The notes beneath the pieces were generated by a model that was not told the DNA's origin, made no database searches, and worked only from the letters and a program-made list of their open reading frames with translations. Of a stretch of 64,000 nt of DNA, positions 22,384 to 34,300 are shown piece by piece (positions within the stretch are counted from its first letter, which is position 1; every line of letters starts with the position of its first letter). The stretch covers positions 3,472,001 to 3,536,000 of the forward strand of contig OY744464.1 in assembly GCA_963556145.1 (NCBI GenBank), written 5' to 3'. Position numbers and translations under genes: made by a program. Source of the DNA: Hygrocybe punicea. Taxonomy: Eukaryota > Basidiomycota > Agaricomycetes > Agaricales > Hygrophoraceae.

Positions 22384-23011
22384 GGTTCTAGTAAGAAGTG
22401 ATGTAAACGCGTCCTTTGTTTGCTTATGTTGTCTAGCGAGGTGGAAACCAAACGTGGGCAAGCATCGGTGCCGCCAAAAAAAAAACTCTAGGGGCATTTT
22501 CTGTGGAATTTGTTATTTTTGCAAAATCTCGATGTCTGAGATCTGAGCGCTTGGAACTTGCACGAATTCTGAGTGTATCAAGCTCATGAGCCCAGAATCA
22601 ACTTGACAACGGTTGGCTACTTCCTTGCCAACGGTATATCGAGAGACTTAGTGAGGCATTTATAATTTATGTCCCGCTCGACGACTAGAACGGTTGTGAG
22701 TACATGTGAGTACTCATGCACGTCGAATCTCTATCGAACTCAGTGATGACAATACAGTCCCCCGACCGAGTATTGCGAAAAAACTTCTATCCGGAATTAC
22801 ATCATCGTCCACGCTGGAATCTATTCGTTTCATATCTTCACAACTTTATGAATGGCGATCATTATTCATGTGAACGCCAGGTAAAATGAAGCCGCAACAC
22901 CTAAATATGTCAAGGACATGTTTTTATTTACATAATACACAACGTAGAGAGACAAATACAACATGTCACATGAGGACGTTCACATGAGGACGAATAGACG
23001 AACTTTTCTCT
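22384..23011. other. PRE8 upstream region, no gene
   Basis: About 630 bp holding the PRE8 promoter and the 3' UTR of the peroxiredoxin gene. No proteasome-box (GGTGGCAAA-like) element was recognised, and no coding signal is seen. Confidence 0.5.
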
Positions 23012-23988
23012 TCACACCTTGAGAGGCGTGGTCCGCAAGTACGGCTAGATAAATGATGTTAGATCGTTTTATCAACGCACTTGAAACGCTCCACCTTGTG
23101 GATGGTAAACTCAGGGAACAGGTTTTTGGCCTCTTCGTTTGACACGGAGGGATGAACAATGACATCCTCTCCTTTCTTCCAGTTGACCGGAGTGGTTATG
23201 CGATGTTTGTCGCCAAGTTGAAGAGCTGTGGAAGTAATGAGGAGGTTATTTCAGAAGCATGGACATGACCGTACAGTCAACGACACTATGATATATGTGT
23301 AAGAAGATGTGGAAGAGGGAACAGAGAGGACAACGTACCGGAGGATCTCGTCGAAGTTACGGCCAGTGGAAGCCGGGTAAGCGAGGGTCAAGCGAATGAC
23401 CTTCTTGGGGTCAATGATGAAGACTGTTCGAACCTGCAGAACGACTAAATTGAGATCTAGTAACACGGTGTCCATTAGGCTTACAGTGAAGGGTAAACCC
23501 TTGGAGTCCCTGTTGGTGGCATCCTGTTCGTCGAGCATGTCGTAAAGGGTGGAGATCTTTCTATCGTCGTCTGCGATCTGGGATCGGTGTGAGACAATGA
23601 CGAGACCAAGGCGCTGCGCTACGTACAATGGGAAACTTGACATCGGTAGGGCCAACCTTGGCACCAAATTCATTGATGTCGTGGACCCATTTGTGATGAT
23701 CGTCGAGACCATTTGCAGATATTCCGATAACTTTGACATTCCGTTTCTTGAAGTCCTCAGCACGACGGGCAACCTCTCCTAATTCAGTTGTGCAGACAGG
23801 CGTAAAATCACCAGGGTGACTGAAAAGAATAGTCTGCAAATATTCGATGAACAACCCCTAAAAGGGTTTCTCAAAAGAATAGGAGCTACCCAAGAGTCGC
23901 CAATCCACTGGTGGAATTTGATAGGACCAGCAGTGGTTTCGGCCTCAAAATCTGGGGCAATGCTTCCAAGTCGGAGAGAAGGGGACAT
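23012..23988 (-). CDS. PRX1: 1-Cys peroxiredoxin
   Basis: Thiol peroxidase of the Prx6/1-Cys type that reduces peroxides. 222 residues from seven exons: 23890-23988, 23627-23833, 23485-23577, 23339-23433, an 11-nt micro-exon 23275-23285, 23095-23225, 23012-23044; the sum is an exact codon multiple. The peroxidatic cysteine is in SHPGDFTPVCTTELG; further hallmarks are GLDDHHKWVHDINEF, IDPKKVIRLTLAYPASTGRNFDE and the C-terminal Prx6 signature LQLGDKHRITTPVNWKKGED. The tail ends HKPYLRTTPLKV only if the last intron (23045-23094) is removed; otherwise translation stops at 23059. No mitochondrial leader is seen (MSPSLRLGSIAPDFEAET), so it is probably cytosolic. Confidence 0.93.
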
Positions 23989-24282
23989 CGCGGTGACTAA
24001 CAGGGGGGTACTAGGAGTTAAGGTTGTCGGCCGCGGTGCTTTTTATACTTTTGAAGTCGAGCTCGTGATGATCACACCGAAACACGCCTTCGGTTCTCAC
24101 GAATTCAGACATCAGACAAGCGCGGGTGAATCAAACAAATACTGTAGTTCGGTTGGTATGATGGCGGGTATGAGAGAAGCATTATTAAGGCACCGACACG
24201 TGGTGATACACGGTAGTCAAGTCGTCGTGAAGATCAAGCCAATCAGCCAATAAAACTCAATGGAGTTGATGCACATTTGACG

Positions 24283-25377
24283 CTAATAAAATGCCACGGC
24301 GTGTAATATACTGTGTGGATGGTTTTCCTGTTGGTTCTCCAATATCCTACTCATATCTTCGTCAACGTCATCAGATGATTCGATCTACAATTCAACAAAT
24401 GCTTCAGACTCCATGCGCACCAAGACATACGACATCAAGCTCACCGCCTCAACCAAATCAAGCATAGCTTTGCCCGCAATGAGCGCCTCTTCGTGGTTAT
24501 CCTTGATTTCAATGTTGATGATGTGGACAGGCTGATTAAACTCTCCTCCCCGTGCTAGTAGGTCTTCCTGGTTGTTAATAATCATGCAACACTTGTCGAA
24601 TTCACCCACTCACCATCACAGACGGCGTCGAAACAGCGCTCCTCGCAAGTGATTACAACATCAGCCACCGTCTTACTATCTTGCCAGCGCTCAGGGGCGA
24701 CTTTGATACGTCGATTGCGATCTAGCATCTGCAAAAGGCCATTCGCAGTGTATCTAATAACGTAAATCCCAGATAATGTAAACCTAAACGCGGTATTCGG
24801 TATTCAAGACCGGACTCACAATCGAGAGTCTTTGGAATTCAATTCCTCAAATATGGAATTGTAAGGGGTTCCAAACGGATAGATGTTGGGTTTGTCTATG
24901 GAAGGGCCAGGAAGTCGAACAGCTGACCCAGTCCCAGAAGAGATGACTCGATGACCTGCGTTACTGGGTGTCGTCACATGTAAGTCGCACAGAAACAACA
25001 TTGAAACTTACGCCAGAACGAAGTGACCCTCCATTGAGCGATTCTATAAAAATATATCAGACATGAAATGACACCACCATGCTGACTGACTATGTACGTA
25101 CTTGATTACTGGCACAAACGACACAAAAAAGAGGGCGTGGTTTATGCGCAAGACCGAATTGGGTTGGTGGTGTGGTGGATGGTGCAGTTGTATGTTGATC
25201 ATCTTGAGGGAGGGCCGTGTGGGCGTTTTCATGTGGTGGGGGTGTACTGTAGTTCGGTACACCGTTTTCCTGCCAAGAAGTCGGAGGTTGTGTTGTGGGA
25301 AGTGAATTGGAAGGCTGCTGTTGCAACCGAGGATCAGCACGAGCAAGGCGAGGGTCACGAGCTCTCCGAGGATCCAT
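24283..25377 (-). CDS. SSU72: RNA polymerase II CTD phosphatase SSU72
   Basis: Low-molecular-weight-type Cys phosphatase that removes Ser5/Ser7 phosphate from the Pol II C-terminal domain and works in the cleavage/polyadenylation complex. The active-site P-loop [11 protein letters not shown] is formed across the first intron (exon 1 25102-25377, exon 2 25012-25043). Other conserved blocks: [73 protein letters not shown] and the C-terminus [12 protein letters not shown]. Unlike yeast and animal proteins, which begin almost directly at the P-loop, this one starts with about 80 extra residues rich in Pro, Gln, Thr and Arg ([15 protein letters not shown]). The stop is at 24283-24285. The catalytic core is complete. 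Confidence 0.94.
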
Positions 25378-26843
25378 CCACTCTAAATCTGTCTAACACC
25401 TTGGAAGAAATCGTTTAGTGGCCGATTCAAACACCCGCAGACTATGAATGAAGAAGCCTCAGCAGTATCTTGAACATTTTTGGTCTTCATCTCTACCCAG
25501 CAGAGCTTCTTAGAGCAGGGGTTGATTTAGATTCCACTCTGAATCATCTTTGGCAACAAGATAAGACCTAGGAACACTGATTTACCTTGCGAGTAAAATC
25601 CAGAACAGGTGGTCACCGGTTGAGGCCTTGAGGTTCCAGCCAAACATGGTACAAACAGGATTCTAGGCAATAAGCACAAACAACTTATGAACCAAGGGAA
25701 AACACCGGCCCATTTACCTTGAGATGAGCGGAGATGCCGCGGGCCAGGCAGAAAGCATCTGGTCTCCGCAGTTACTTCTCCCAAGATCTTGGGGCTATCA
25801 TTCTGGATAACGGAAGTATATTACATGACCGGGCCCCACTTCGTTCAGGAGCTTTGCCACCAATATAGGCGCTAACATACTATGCCTTTATCCTCCTGGA
25901 TGCCAGCCGTTTGGGCACCTGTTCACCCGATAGCTGTCGATGGAGGAACAGGATTTTGTTCCGTCGACTTCTCTGGGATGTTTCACGACTCGATTTCATT
26001 CTTCCGGACCTTGTGGATATGCCTTCGGACCATATAACGAGCGGTTCTGTTCCCCGACTCATGAATTACTGCGATCAACACTCATCTCGGTCACAAAATT
26101 TTTGGGTATTCCAGTCATGGAATGCCGTTATCCATTCGGTGTATTCACGGAGCATCTGTTGCGTCTGTGATTGCCATCTGCAAAAGGGCTTCTAGGCTCG
26201 TCCTCAACGTTGACGCATGCCAAACATTCGTGATGATCACATTAATATTTATATCCCCTTTAGAAATGAACGGTCCCTTCCACACCAAGCGTCTCTCCTT
26301 ATCAAACACGATGTCGATGTGTTAACGCCCGGCGGCTAAGCGTGATTGCCGCGGTCCGTTGTTGAGAGTACATTCGACGTTTCGCCTTGCCTGTGCGAAT
26401 ATATTTTCATTTCATGAATCTGTCATTTACGTCTTCAGCACTTCAGCGATTGAACACCCTCTGATGAAAGAATTGTAGAGACCTTTGTCTTGGCACCATT
26501 CTAGCGCTGTGGGACGCCATCGGTTCGGTTTCAAAAGTGATAATCTGAACTACTACTATACACACAACTTCGGTGATAAAAAGTCGACATTGGAAGGAAA
26601 TTTGAATGTATGTCGCAAACTATGGCAAACGGCTTTTGGAGCAGACACCGTCTGCCTCAAACGGGGACATCTGATTTTACCACTGCGAGATGAGCCCCTT
26701 GACCGTACTAGTAGTCAACGTGTAGATTCAGGTTTACGCAGTGGGGAACAAAAAACTCCACAAATCATTCGAAGATATTTATATAATATTGCACGTGATC
26801 TACGTCGCCAGTACAAGATCATCCATCCCTCACAACATTATTG
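25378..26843. other. 1.47-kb region without a resolved gene
   Basis: Lies between the SSU72 start and TVP38. Two stretches could be coding but cannot be tied together: 25940-26170 (+), with FGPYNERFCSPTHELL and a proline-poor globular composition, and 26485-26844 (+), with DLRRQYKIIHPSQHY near the end. Neither matches a family I know, and the frames are interrupted between them (26171-26480). They could be a degraded gene or chance frames. Promoters of SSU72 and TVP38 must also be here. Confidence 0.35.
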
Positions 26844-28003
26844 ATGACGAGATTCTCAGTTTCGATATGCAAAGCTTACCGTACAGTTTGGCGAAGCTAT
26901 AACGAGATGCACATCTACGCAAAGGTGAGTTGGCATAGTTTAACTTCTCAACAAATGATGATTGTAGCAAACAGGTAGTCATAGTGCTGCTGGCAGTCTT
27001 CTACACATTTCTGTTGGGATTCGTCATAGTTGTCACCCCAAGTCGCATTTCACAATTCCTTTATGATCGTGCACATGAACTGAGCCTCCATCCTTTTGGA
27101 TGGCTAGCTCTTTTCGCAGCGATAGGTTCGAACTCTTTCCAATTCATGTGAACAATACAAAAATTCCGTTTCCCCTTAGTGTGCGTCTCATTTCCGCCCG
27201 CCACCGGACACACTACTTTGTCAACATTATGCGGATTTGCATACGGCATGCATGGGTTCTTCATTGCCTCATCCGCATCATTATTGGGTTCTTGCCTTGC
27301 TTTTATGACTTTGCGGTTGCTTTTTGGTAAAAGAATACATGCTTGGGGTGCCAAAAACGAAAAGTGGCAGGCTCTAGACGCTGTCGTTGTGAGTTATCCC
27401 TGAACTAGGCATTTCCATCCGTGATTTTTTTTTCAAGCGCGCCAAAGGCCTCCTCTTGATTGTTCTCATTCGGATTAGTCCTTTCCCACCCTGGGTGTAC
27501 GCCAATGCATTTTTCGCAGTGAGTCCGCTTAAGATTTTGGATTTGATATGTTAACTAATTGAATAGTCTGTCGAAGCAATTGCGCTTTGGCAGTTCGCGA
27601 TAGCAACTGTTTTCGTCTTCCCAAAACTACTGCTCTATGTATTCATTGGGTCGCGAGTCGCAGCACTGTCTGATGAGCATCAACGTATTCTTATGGACAC
27701 CCGTCAGTCTTCAGTCTCCTTTCTCTTCTAGTATTTTAACTGGAGATTTCCAATAGCCACACGAGTGGTTAACGGTTTATTGATCACTGGGGGATTCATT
27801 ATAGCCATCTTTACTGGTTGGTGAGTATGATTGGAAACGGTTGCTTCCACTGCACGACTGACACGTCTTCACGTAGGATTGTCTATTCTTTAGTGCAGAA
27901 GCAGATACGTCAACTGGAAAGGGATTCTTTGCAGACCGACAACGTTTCGGCGGTTGTCGGTGGCATTGAGGAAGTTAGACCTTTACTCCATGACCGGTCT
28001 TAA
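26844..28003 (+). CDS. TVP38: Golgi membrane protein TVP38 (VTT/SNARE-associated family)
   Basis: Multi-pass Golgi/endosomal membrane protein of the VTT (VMP1/TMEM41/TVP38, DedA-like) family. Exon 1 is 26844-26924; exon 2 starts at 26975; later exons join through GRCP-typical segments: FPPATGHTTLSTLCGFAYG, GSCLAFMTLRLLFGKR, then RAKGLLLIVLIRISPFPPW followed by VYANAFFASVEAIALWQF and FPKLLLYVF. The motif R-I-S-P-F-P with downstream NAF is the family's re-entrant loop signature. At least five hydrophobic segments. The C-terminal tail after IVYSLVQKQI is cytosolic and charged (VGGIEEVRPLLHDRS). Probable roles are lipid scrambling or vesicle traffic; the precise role is inferred from the family. 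Confidence 0.88.
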
Positions 28004-28108
28004 ATCCGTTTCTATATCCTTCCTACCTGTTTTCTGTTTCTGTTTTTCACTTTAGATGTTATACTTTATATCCGGTATTGTGAGATAGTGGGGGTTTGAA
28101 TGAGGTCT

Positions 28109-29406
28109 TTAGTAATAATGCAAGAAAAGTAGAGACAGACTGGCACCGATGAGGAACAGAAGGATCCACATTCTCCCATCCTTCGCCCTTCGCCTAGCTT
28201 CTCGTAGCTGTATGTTACCCTTTTCCACAGTCGATGTCGTTGTAATCGCATCTTCATACAACTGATCTGTCAATTCCGTCTGTCGAGTGAGATGGGCCAC
28301 GAGTTCCATCTGGAGTGCACTGATATCCATGAGTCGAGATTCGGCCTGCTGCACAGATTCCAGGGTGTCTTGAACGGTCCGTAGAAGATTGGCGTTCTCT
28401 GTCTCGAACTGCAGGATCTGGGATGCCGAAAGTTCGATTTCATCATCTTCGTCGTCAGAGGGTGGCGGTAGGTCATTTTGTTTGCTGAAAGGTGCGCTTT
28501 CGCTTGGTGATTGGTATGAAGTGGATGCACCGATTGTAGCTGCGATCAAGTTTGATGACGCTCCTCCCAACCAACTACCTCCTTTATTTCTAGTCTGCTC
28601 CATTGGCGTTACAGACGGTTCGCCAAGACCCATATTTTTTGCCTCCCATCCTGCACCAGAACCGAGCGTGCGGGTTCTTTCCCCTTGCCGTTTCAGACGT
28701 TCCTCCTGCATCTCCTTTTGGCTCTGGCTTGCCTCTGTCAAGCGTCTACTGAGATACCAGGTGATGCTTGAATGGTGGGCAGCGATAACATCGGAGGCTA
28801 CAGAGGAGGCATCTTGCCTGAGGCGTGCGGGTAAGAATCGAGTGAGGGGATTCGTTTGGCTTGCTACTAATTCCATCCGTCCTGAACGGAGAAAAAAAAC
28901 ACGCACACTGGTTGGACGTCAGGTTATGAAGGCCACTGGGAATGATCCGTACGCTTTTCTAGAGCTTCCATCTCTTTAACTCTATCCGCACAGCGTGTCA
29001 GGATTACACGGGCTTGCAAATCTATCTGGTCACGTTCTGCGTTCGAGAGGTGCCGGATCCCTGCCCACAATTGATTTGAGGAGCCAATTTCATTTTGCCG
29101 CACTCCTTGTCGGAGTGGGAGGTTACGAGAATCCACATTAAGGTACGGTTTCCGAATGTTTGCCAACATCTTTGTCAAGGTGTTTATGTGGTTCAGCTGT
29201 ATGTAAATACTCTTCACCGGTTGAATATAGACGACCAACTCTAGTTCACTCACGATATTGTAGGCTTCTGCAACATATTCCTTTCCAAGGATGGTCTGCC
29301 CATCGTCATGCCCAGTTCTGTGAGGTTTTCGACGTTTCGACTGGGGCTGCACATGCTGTTTGTCCTGCACGAGTTTTCGAAAGTCATTGGTGATGTCGAC
29401 GGCCAT
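28109..29406 (-). CDS. UFE1: ER t-SNARE, syntaxin-18/UFE1 type
   Basis: Qa-SNARE of the ER for retrograde Golgi-to-ER fusion. 389 residues from three exons (29254-29406, 28953-29196, 28109-28881), exact codon multiple. The N-terminus has the syntaxin-18 start (AVDITNDFRKLVQ) and helical Habc-like region (LWAGIRHLSNAERDQIDLQA). The central part is acidic and variable (DDEDDEIELSASQ). The SNARE motif runs from about residue 290 (LESVQQAESRLMDISALQME, LVAHLTRQTELTDQLYEDA) with the zero-layer Gln in the QTE context, and ends in a single C-terminal anchor (MWILLFLIGASLSLLFLHYY). It is divergent from RNR2 over 235 bp. Confidence 0.88.
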
Positions 29407-29641
29407 GCTGGTTGTGCGTGGCAGCAATATTCCGATTGCTTGCTTGCTGTACTTTGTAACTGTATCAGCGAACAATAAGTCAAGCCGGTCACAACAAACG
29501 CGTCGCGACACGGTGATTTGACAAGTTGATTGCCAAACACGAGTAACGTCAGAATTCTTTAAAAGCCAACCCCTCTCTTACTGGTCCCCCGTTGGCCCAT
29601 CGTCCGCCTTTGCATATTTCACATTATATTCACCCTTCCCA
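29407..29641. promoter_or_regulatory. bidirectional promoter UFE1 / RNR2 with MCB-like site
   Basis: 235 bp between divergent start codons. ACGCGT at 29498-29503 is the canonical MluI cell-cycle box bound by MBF (Mbp1-Swi6 / Res-Cdc10) in ascomycete fungi and lies 139 bp before the RNR2 start; it is followed by a second CGCGA core (ACGCGTCGCGACA). A pyrimidine-rich stretch and CATATTTCACATTATATTC lie close to the RNR2 start. G1/S control of RNR2 by this box is an inference from known RNR regulation. Confidence 0.6.
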
Positions 29642-31148
29642 ATGCTTATCACTCCATCTTCCAGACGAATTGCCTCCCCTGGGCCAACCCCTAGCAAAAA
29701 GGTTTGGTCTTGCCAGAGGGCTCGTCGCGGATGAGTCGTTTACTTTTTTTTTCGCCATAGGCAGCCGCCGCACTTGCCGCGTTCTCCCTGGAGTCACCAA
29801 CGAAACCATCTCGAAAAGTCGTGAAGTCGCTCGTTGACGATGAGGAGCGTTCTGACTCTCCGGACACCGTTGAAGATGTCGTTGAGCAGTCTTCGGTTGA
29901 GGATGATATCGAGGAGATGCGCAAAAAGTTTGTTGGTGAAGTTGACCTCCCCGAACGTGAGTCGGTGCGGTCGTCTTTCTATACGTTAATTAACATGTCA
30001 CGCAGACGAGGAGCCTCTTCTCAAAGAGTCAAAACGTCGTTTTGTCCTCTTCCCAATTCAGTATCACGAAGTACGTTTTACACCTTTGCCCGAGAACCTC
30101 ACCGTTGACGTCTCCTTCAGATATGGCAAATGTATAAAAAAGCCGAGGCGTCGTTCTGGACCGCCGAGGAGATGGATCTCTCCAAAGATCTGCACGACTG
30201 GACCAACCGTCTAAATGACAACGAGCGTCACTTTATTTCTCACGTCCTCGCCTTCTTCGCTGCATCGGATGGTATCGTTAATGAGAATCTCGTCGAACGT
30301 TTCTCTAACGAAGTTCAAGCGGCCGAGGCGCGCTGCTTCTACGGATTTCAGATTATGATGGAAAACATCCATTCTGAAACGTACTCGCTTCTTATCGATA
30401 CCTACATTAAAGACACAACTCAACGCGAATACCTATTTGACGCTATCGAGAAGATCCCTTGTATCAAGCGCAAAGCCGATTGGGCAATCACATGGATCAA
30501 TGACAAACGTTCTACCTTCGCTGAAAGGCTCGTTGCGTTCGCTGCTGTCGAGGGCATATTTTTCTCTGGTTCCTTCGCCTCTATCTTCTGGCTAAAGAAG
30601 CGCGGTCTCATGCCCGGCTTGACATTCTCGAATGAACTCATCAGTCGTGATGAGGGCATGCATACCGACTTCGCGTGTTTGCTATTCAGTCACCTCAAGC
30701 GTCGCCCTCACCCAGATACAGTCAAGAATATCATAATGGAGGCAGTCACCATTGAGCAAGAATTCTTGACAGGTCGGCCTATCTCATCGCACGGAGAGCT
30801 GAACTAATCGTTTTTTTACAGATGCGCTCCCGGTCGCGCTCATCGGTATGAATGCCGTACTGATGTGTCAATATATCGAATTCGTTGCCGATCGCCTCCT
30901 GGTATCTCTTGGCAACGACAAGGTTTACAATGTCACGAATCCATTCGACTTCATGGACATGATCTCGCTGCAGGGCAAGACAAACTTCTTTGAGAAGCGG
31001 GTCTCCGATTACTCGAAGGCCAATATCAACCATTCCAGCACACCTGACGCGGTGGAGTCGAGTAAAACCTTGTAAGTTATCCATTCTTTAAATGAGTGCT
31101 GGAGTTGAACCGCTTGCTTGTTTCAGCTCGATTGAGGAGGATTTCTGA
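29642..31148 (+). CDS. RNR2: ribonucleotide reductase small subunit
   Basis: Class Ia ribonucleotide-diphosphate reductase beta chain, which holds the diiron-tyrosyl radical used to make dNTPs. 414 residues from six exons (29642-29701, 29761-29956, 30006-30070, 30121-30772, 30822-31071, 31127-31148). Conserved blocks: [60 protein letters not shown] (metal-ligand Glu and His), [21 protein letters not shown] and [19 protein letters not shown], then [14 protein letters not shown]. The C-terminus FSIEEDF is the peptide that docks on the large subunit and exists only after the last intron is removed. The N-terminus is Ser/Pro-rich with an acidic stretch. Confidence 0.96.
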
Positions 31149-31345
31149 ATGTTGTATTTCTTTGTATCATGTCATCGATTAGCGTAACGTATCACCCATT
31201 GCATACCAACTTCCATCTTGCATTGTGTCGGTTAGATTTCTTATCATTTAATGTATTTTGTACTAGTAGGCCTAATATGAGAGTTGTACCGAAGGCGAAT
31301 CTTCCTTATTTAGAAAACTTAAAAATTCATCTGCCGAGTTGGAGA

Positions 31346-34300
31346 ATGGTGCAAAGTTATCTCAGACATGGACCGACTCAAGTTAGTTTTTACTTCTCCA
31401 TTCTGGTGTTTATAACGATGGCATATCTAGGCATTCGGGTTGGTTTGCAGCTCTTCTTCAAACTCGGTATACGATGGCAAACTCGCGTACGTACCCGCTC
31501 TGGAGGACGTCTTGGTTTGGGACGTCAAGAAAGGCCAAATGGTGAGTTTTGCGTAAAGGACGCACTTAATCACATACGCAATAACCTATAGATCTCGATG
31601 TGGCATGAAACTGGCCATAGAGCCGAAGTAACTTGTATCCTTCGCTCACCGCAAATCGATTTCTTTGCTGTGGGTTATTCAGACGGATCCGTCCGTTTAT
31701 GGGGCTCTTCTGCCGGGTCTGTTATTGCCACATTCAATGGTCATCAAAAAGCTATCACTGCTCTAGCGTTTGATGACCAGGGGTCCAGGTTGGCATCCGG
31801 TTCTCAAGATACTGACCTTATCATATGGGATGTCGTTGCTGAAGCGGGTCTTTTCCGGTAAGCATCATTCATACTGAACGTCAACAGCTGGACCAATAGA
31901 TGAAATACAGTCTGCGAGGGCACCGGGACCAAATTACTGCCATTCGATTCCTATCCGCTTCTGAGTCCTTGCTGTCTCCTCCCGTAGGCTCTGTTACCGG
32001 TCTCCTGCTCACAACGTCCAAAGATACCTTCATGAAGCTCTGGGATCTCTCTACCCAGCATTGTATCCAGACTATTGTTGCGAACCGTTCAGAGATATGG
32101 GCTATGGATGTTGATCAAGAACAAAGTTTGATATTCACAGGAGGCGGCGACGGTGAATTGAAAGCTTGGAAAATTGATCGTGAAGCCTTGGCTCAAGGTT
32201 TGAAGGAAACGGCGTCTGGAGAGGTGGCTCTCTGTTTCTGGACGCCGAGAACAAGAACTGACGCATTGCTATAGGTTTCTAAAATAATACACCCAGTAGC
32301 CGAACTTCCTCTCTTCTCTCGCCATCGTGTGTCTCAGATAACTTTCCATCCAACTCAACCATACCTGGCTGTGCAATGTCGCGATCGTTCTGTCGAAATA
32401 TTTCGCATACGGACAGAGATCGAAGTAAGGAAAAAGCAAGCGAGAAGGAAGAAACGTGCAAGAGAAAAGAATGAAAATGACGCAGAGATGAAAGACCCGG
32501 AGCATGAAACGAATGTTCAAGTTCAAATGGACATCAAACTTGTTGACTTGTTCACACCTCATCTGGTCGTCCGCGCCAGTGGAAAAATTCGTTCATTTGA
32601 TTTTGGGTGTGATGATGTCGGAGCCAAGGGTGGAACTCCCGTGAACAATATTGCAACTGTGTAAAGAAGCAGTGAGCTAACAGATGTTTTCGTAGATCTT
32701 CGTGGCTCTAGCTTCAAACGCGTTTGCGGTCTACAACGTCCCACAGCCTTCGAAGTCCAAGGAAACATTTCCAGAGGCAACACTGACATTTTCAGTGGAT
32801 CTTCCAGGACATCGCACTGACGTACGAACCCTGAGTTTGACGTCTGACGATTTGCTGTTAGCGTCAGCATCGAATGGTATATATTGTTTTTACGAGCCGA
32901 ATATAAAATCTTTACTCAAACCTCAATTGCAGGGTCTCTGAAGATTTGGAACATGAAAACCACCGCATGTATCCGTACCATGGACTGTGAATATGCTATC
33001 TGCAGTACTTTTCTTCCTGGTGATCGACATGTGCGGGCTTGTTCCTGGACCTCTCGACGTCTGGCCTCACACTAACCTATGCGTAGATTGCTGTCGGCAC
33101 GAAGACTGGGAACATATTGCTGTATGATGTTGCTTCATCGTCTCTTATCGAGACCGTAAATGCACATTCGGCGACGGTTTGGTCGTTGCATGTTCGTGCT
33201 GATGCACAGGTGTTGGTCAGCGGCAGTGCCGACAAAGACGTAAAATTCTGGGAATTCGAGTATAATGATGCCACCGGAGAAAGTGTGAGTGAAACCATCT
33301 ACTATCCAATTTTGAAGGCGAGATACTAAACTCCACCCTTTCACGTCTCAAATCCAGTCACAAAGCGGGAAACTACTAACGCTAGTGCATGTACGGACTT
33401 TGAAGATGACTGACGATGTGTTGTCGGTTAGATATAGTCCTAACGGGAAACTCCTGGCTGTATCACTTCTGGATTCGACTGTAAAGGTCTTCTACCAAGA
33501 TACGCTGAAGTTTTTCCTCTCACTTTATGGTCATAAAGTCCGTCGCACAGAAATTTCCCAATTGAATCGCTATCAACGATTTCTTGTAGCTTCCGGTCCT
33601 CTCCATGGATATTTCTGATGATTCAAAGCTCATCGTCACTTGTTCTGCGGACAAAAATGTCAAGATTTGGGGCCTCGACTTTGGTGACTGCCACAAATCA
33701 ATATTTGCTCACGACGAGAGTGTGATGCAGGTGGCATTCGAAAAGAATTCGCATTACTTTTGGACTGTCGGAAAGGATAAACTACTGAAGTACTGGGATG
33801 GTGACAAGGTAAGATCAACTGAATGAAAACATAAGACTGATGCGAACGATCGGTGATAGTTTGAAAATATCCAGAAACTGGAGGGGCATCACGGTGAAGT
33901 GTGGGCACTTGTCGTGAGCCACCACGGGAACTTCGTGGTAACAGGCTCGCATGACAAGTCGATCCGTGTGTGGGAAAAGCTTGATGAACCCGTAAGTTTT
34001 CTTGAAGCCTGCCGTGGCCATGACGTTGACGAATTCGGCGCCTAGGTCTTTCTCGAGGAAGAACGCGAACGCGAACTCGAATTGTTGTACGAGGGCGGTA
34101 TTGCCGATGCCATGAACCTTACCAGCGCACCTAATGGTAAGGGAAATGCTGCCGGGGATGCCCGAACTGAAGTTGAGGCCACCGGCGTGACCAAGCAGAC
34201 GACAGACACACTCATGGCGGGCGAACGCATCATGGAAGCAATTGACATCGCGGATGAGGAACGAGCCGCCCTCCGGCAGTATGAGGAAGAGAAGCTTCGC

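Noticed and set aside
22680..22700. Possible proteasome-associated control element upstream of PRE8
   Set aside because: No match to the known GGTGGCAAA element; composition only.
27122..27134. GGTTCGAAC sequence like a tRNA T-arm
   Set aside because: No acceptor or anticodon stem around it; it is intronic in TVP38.
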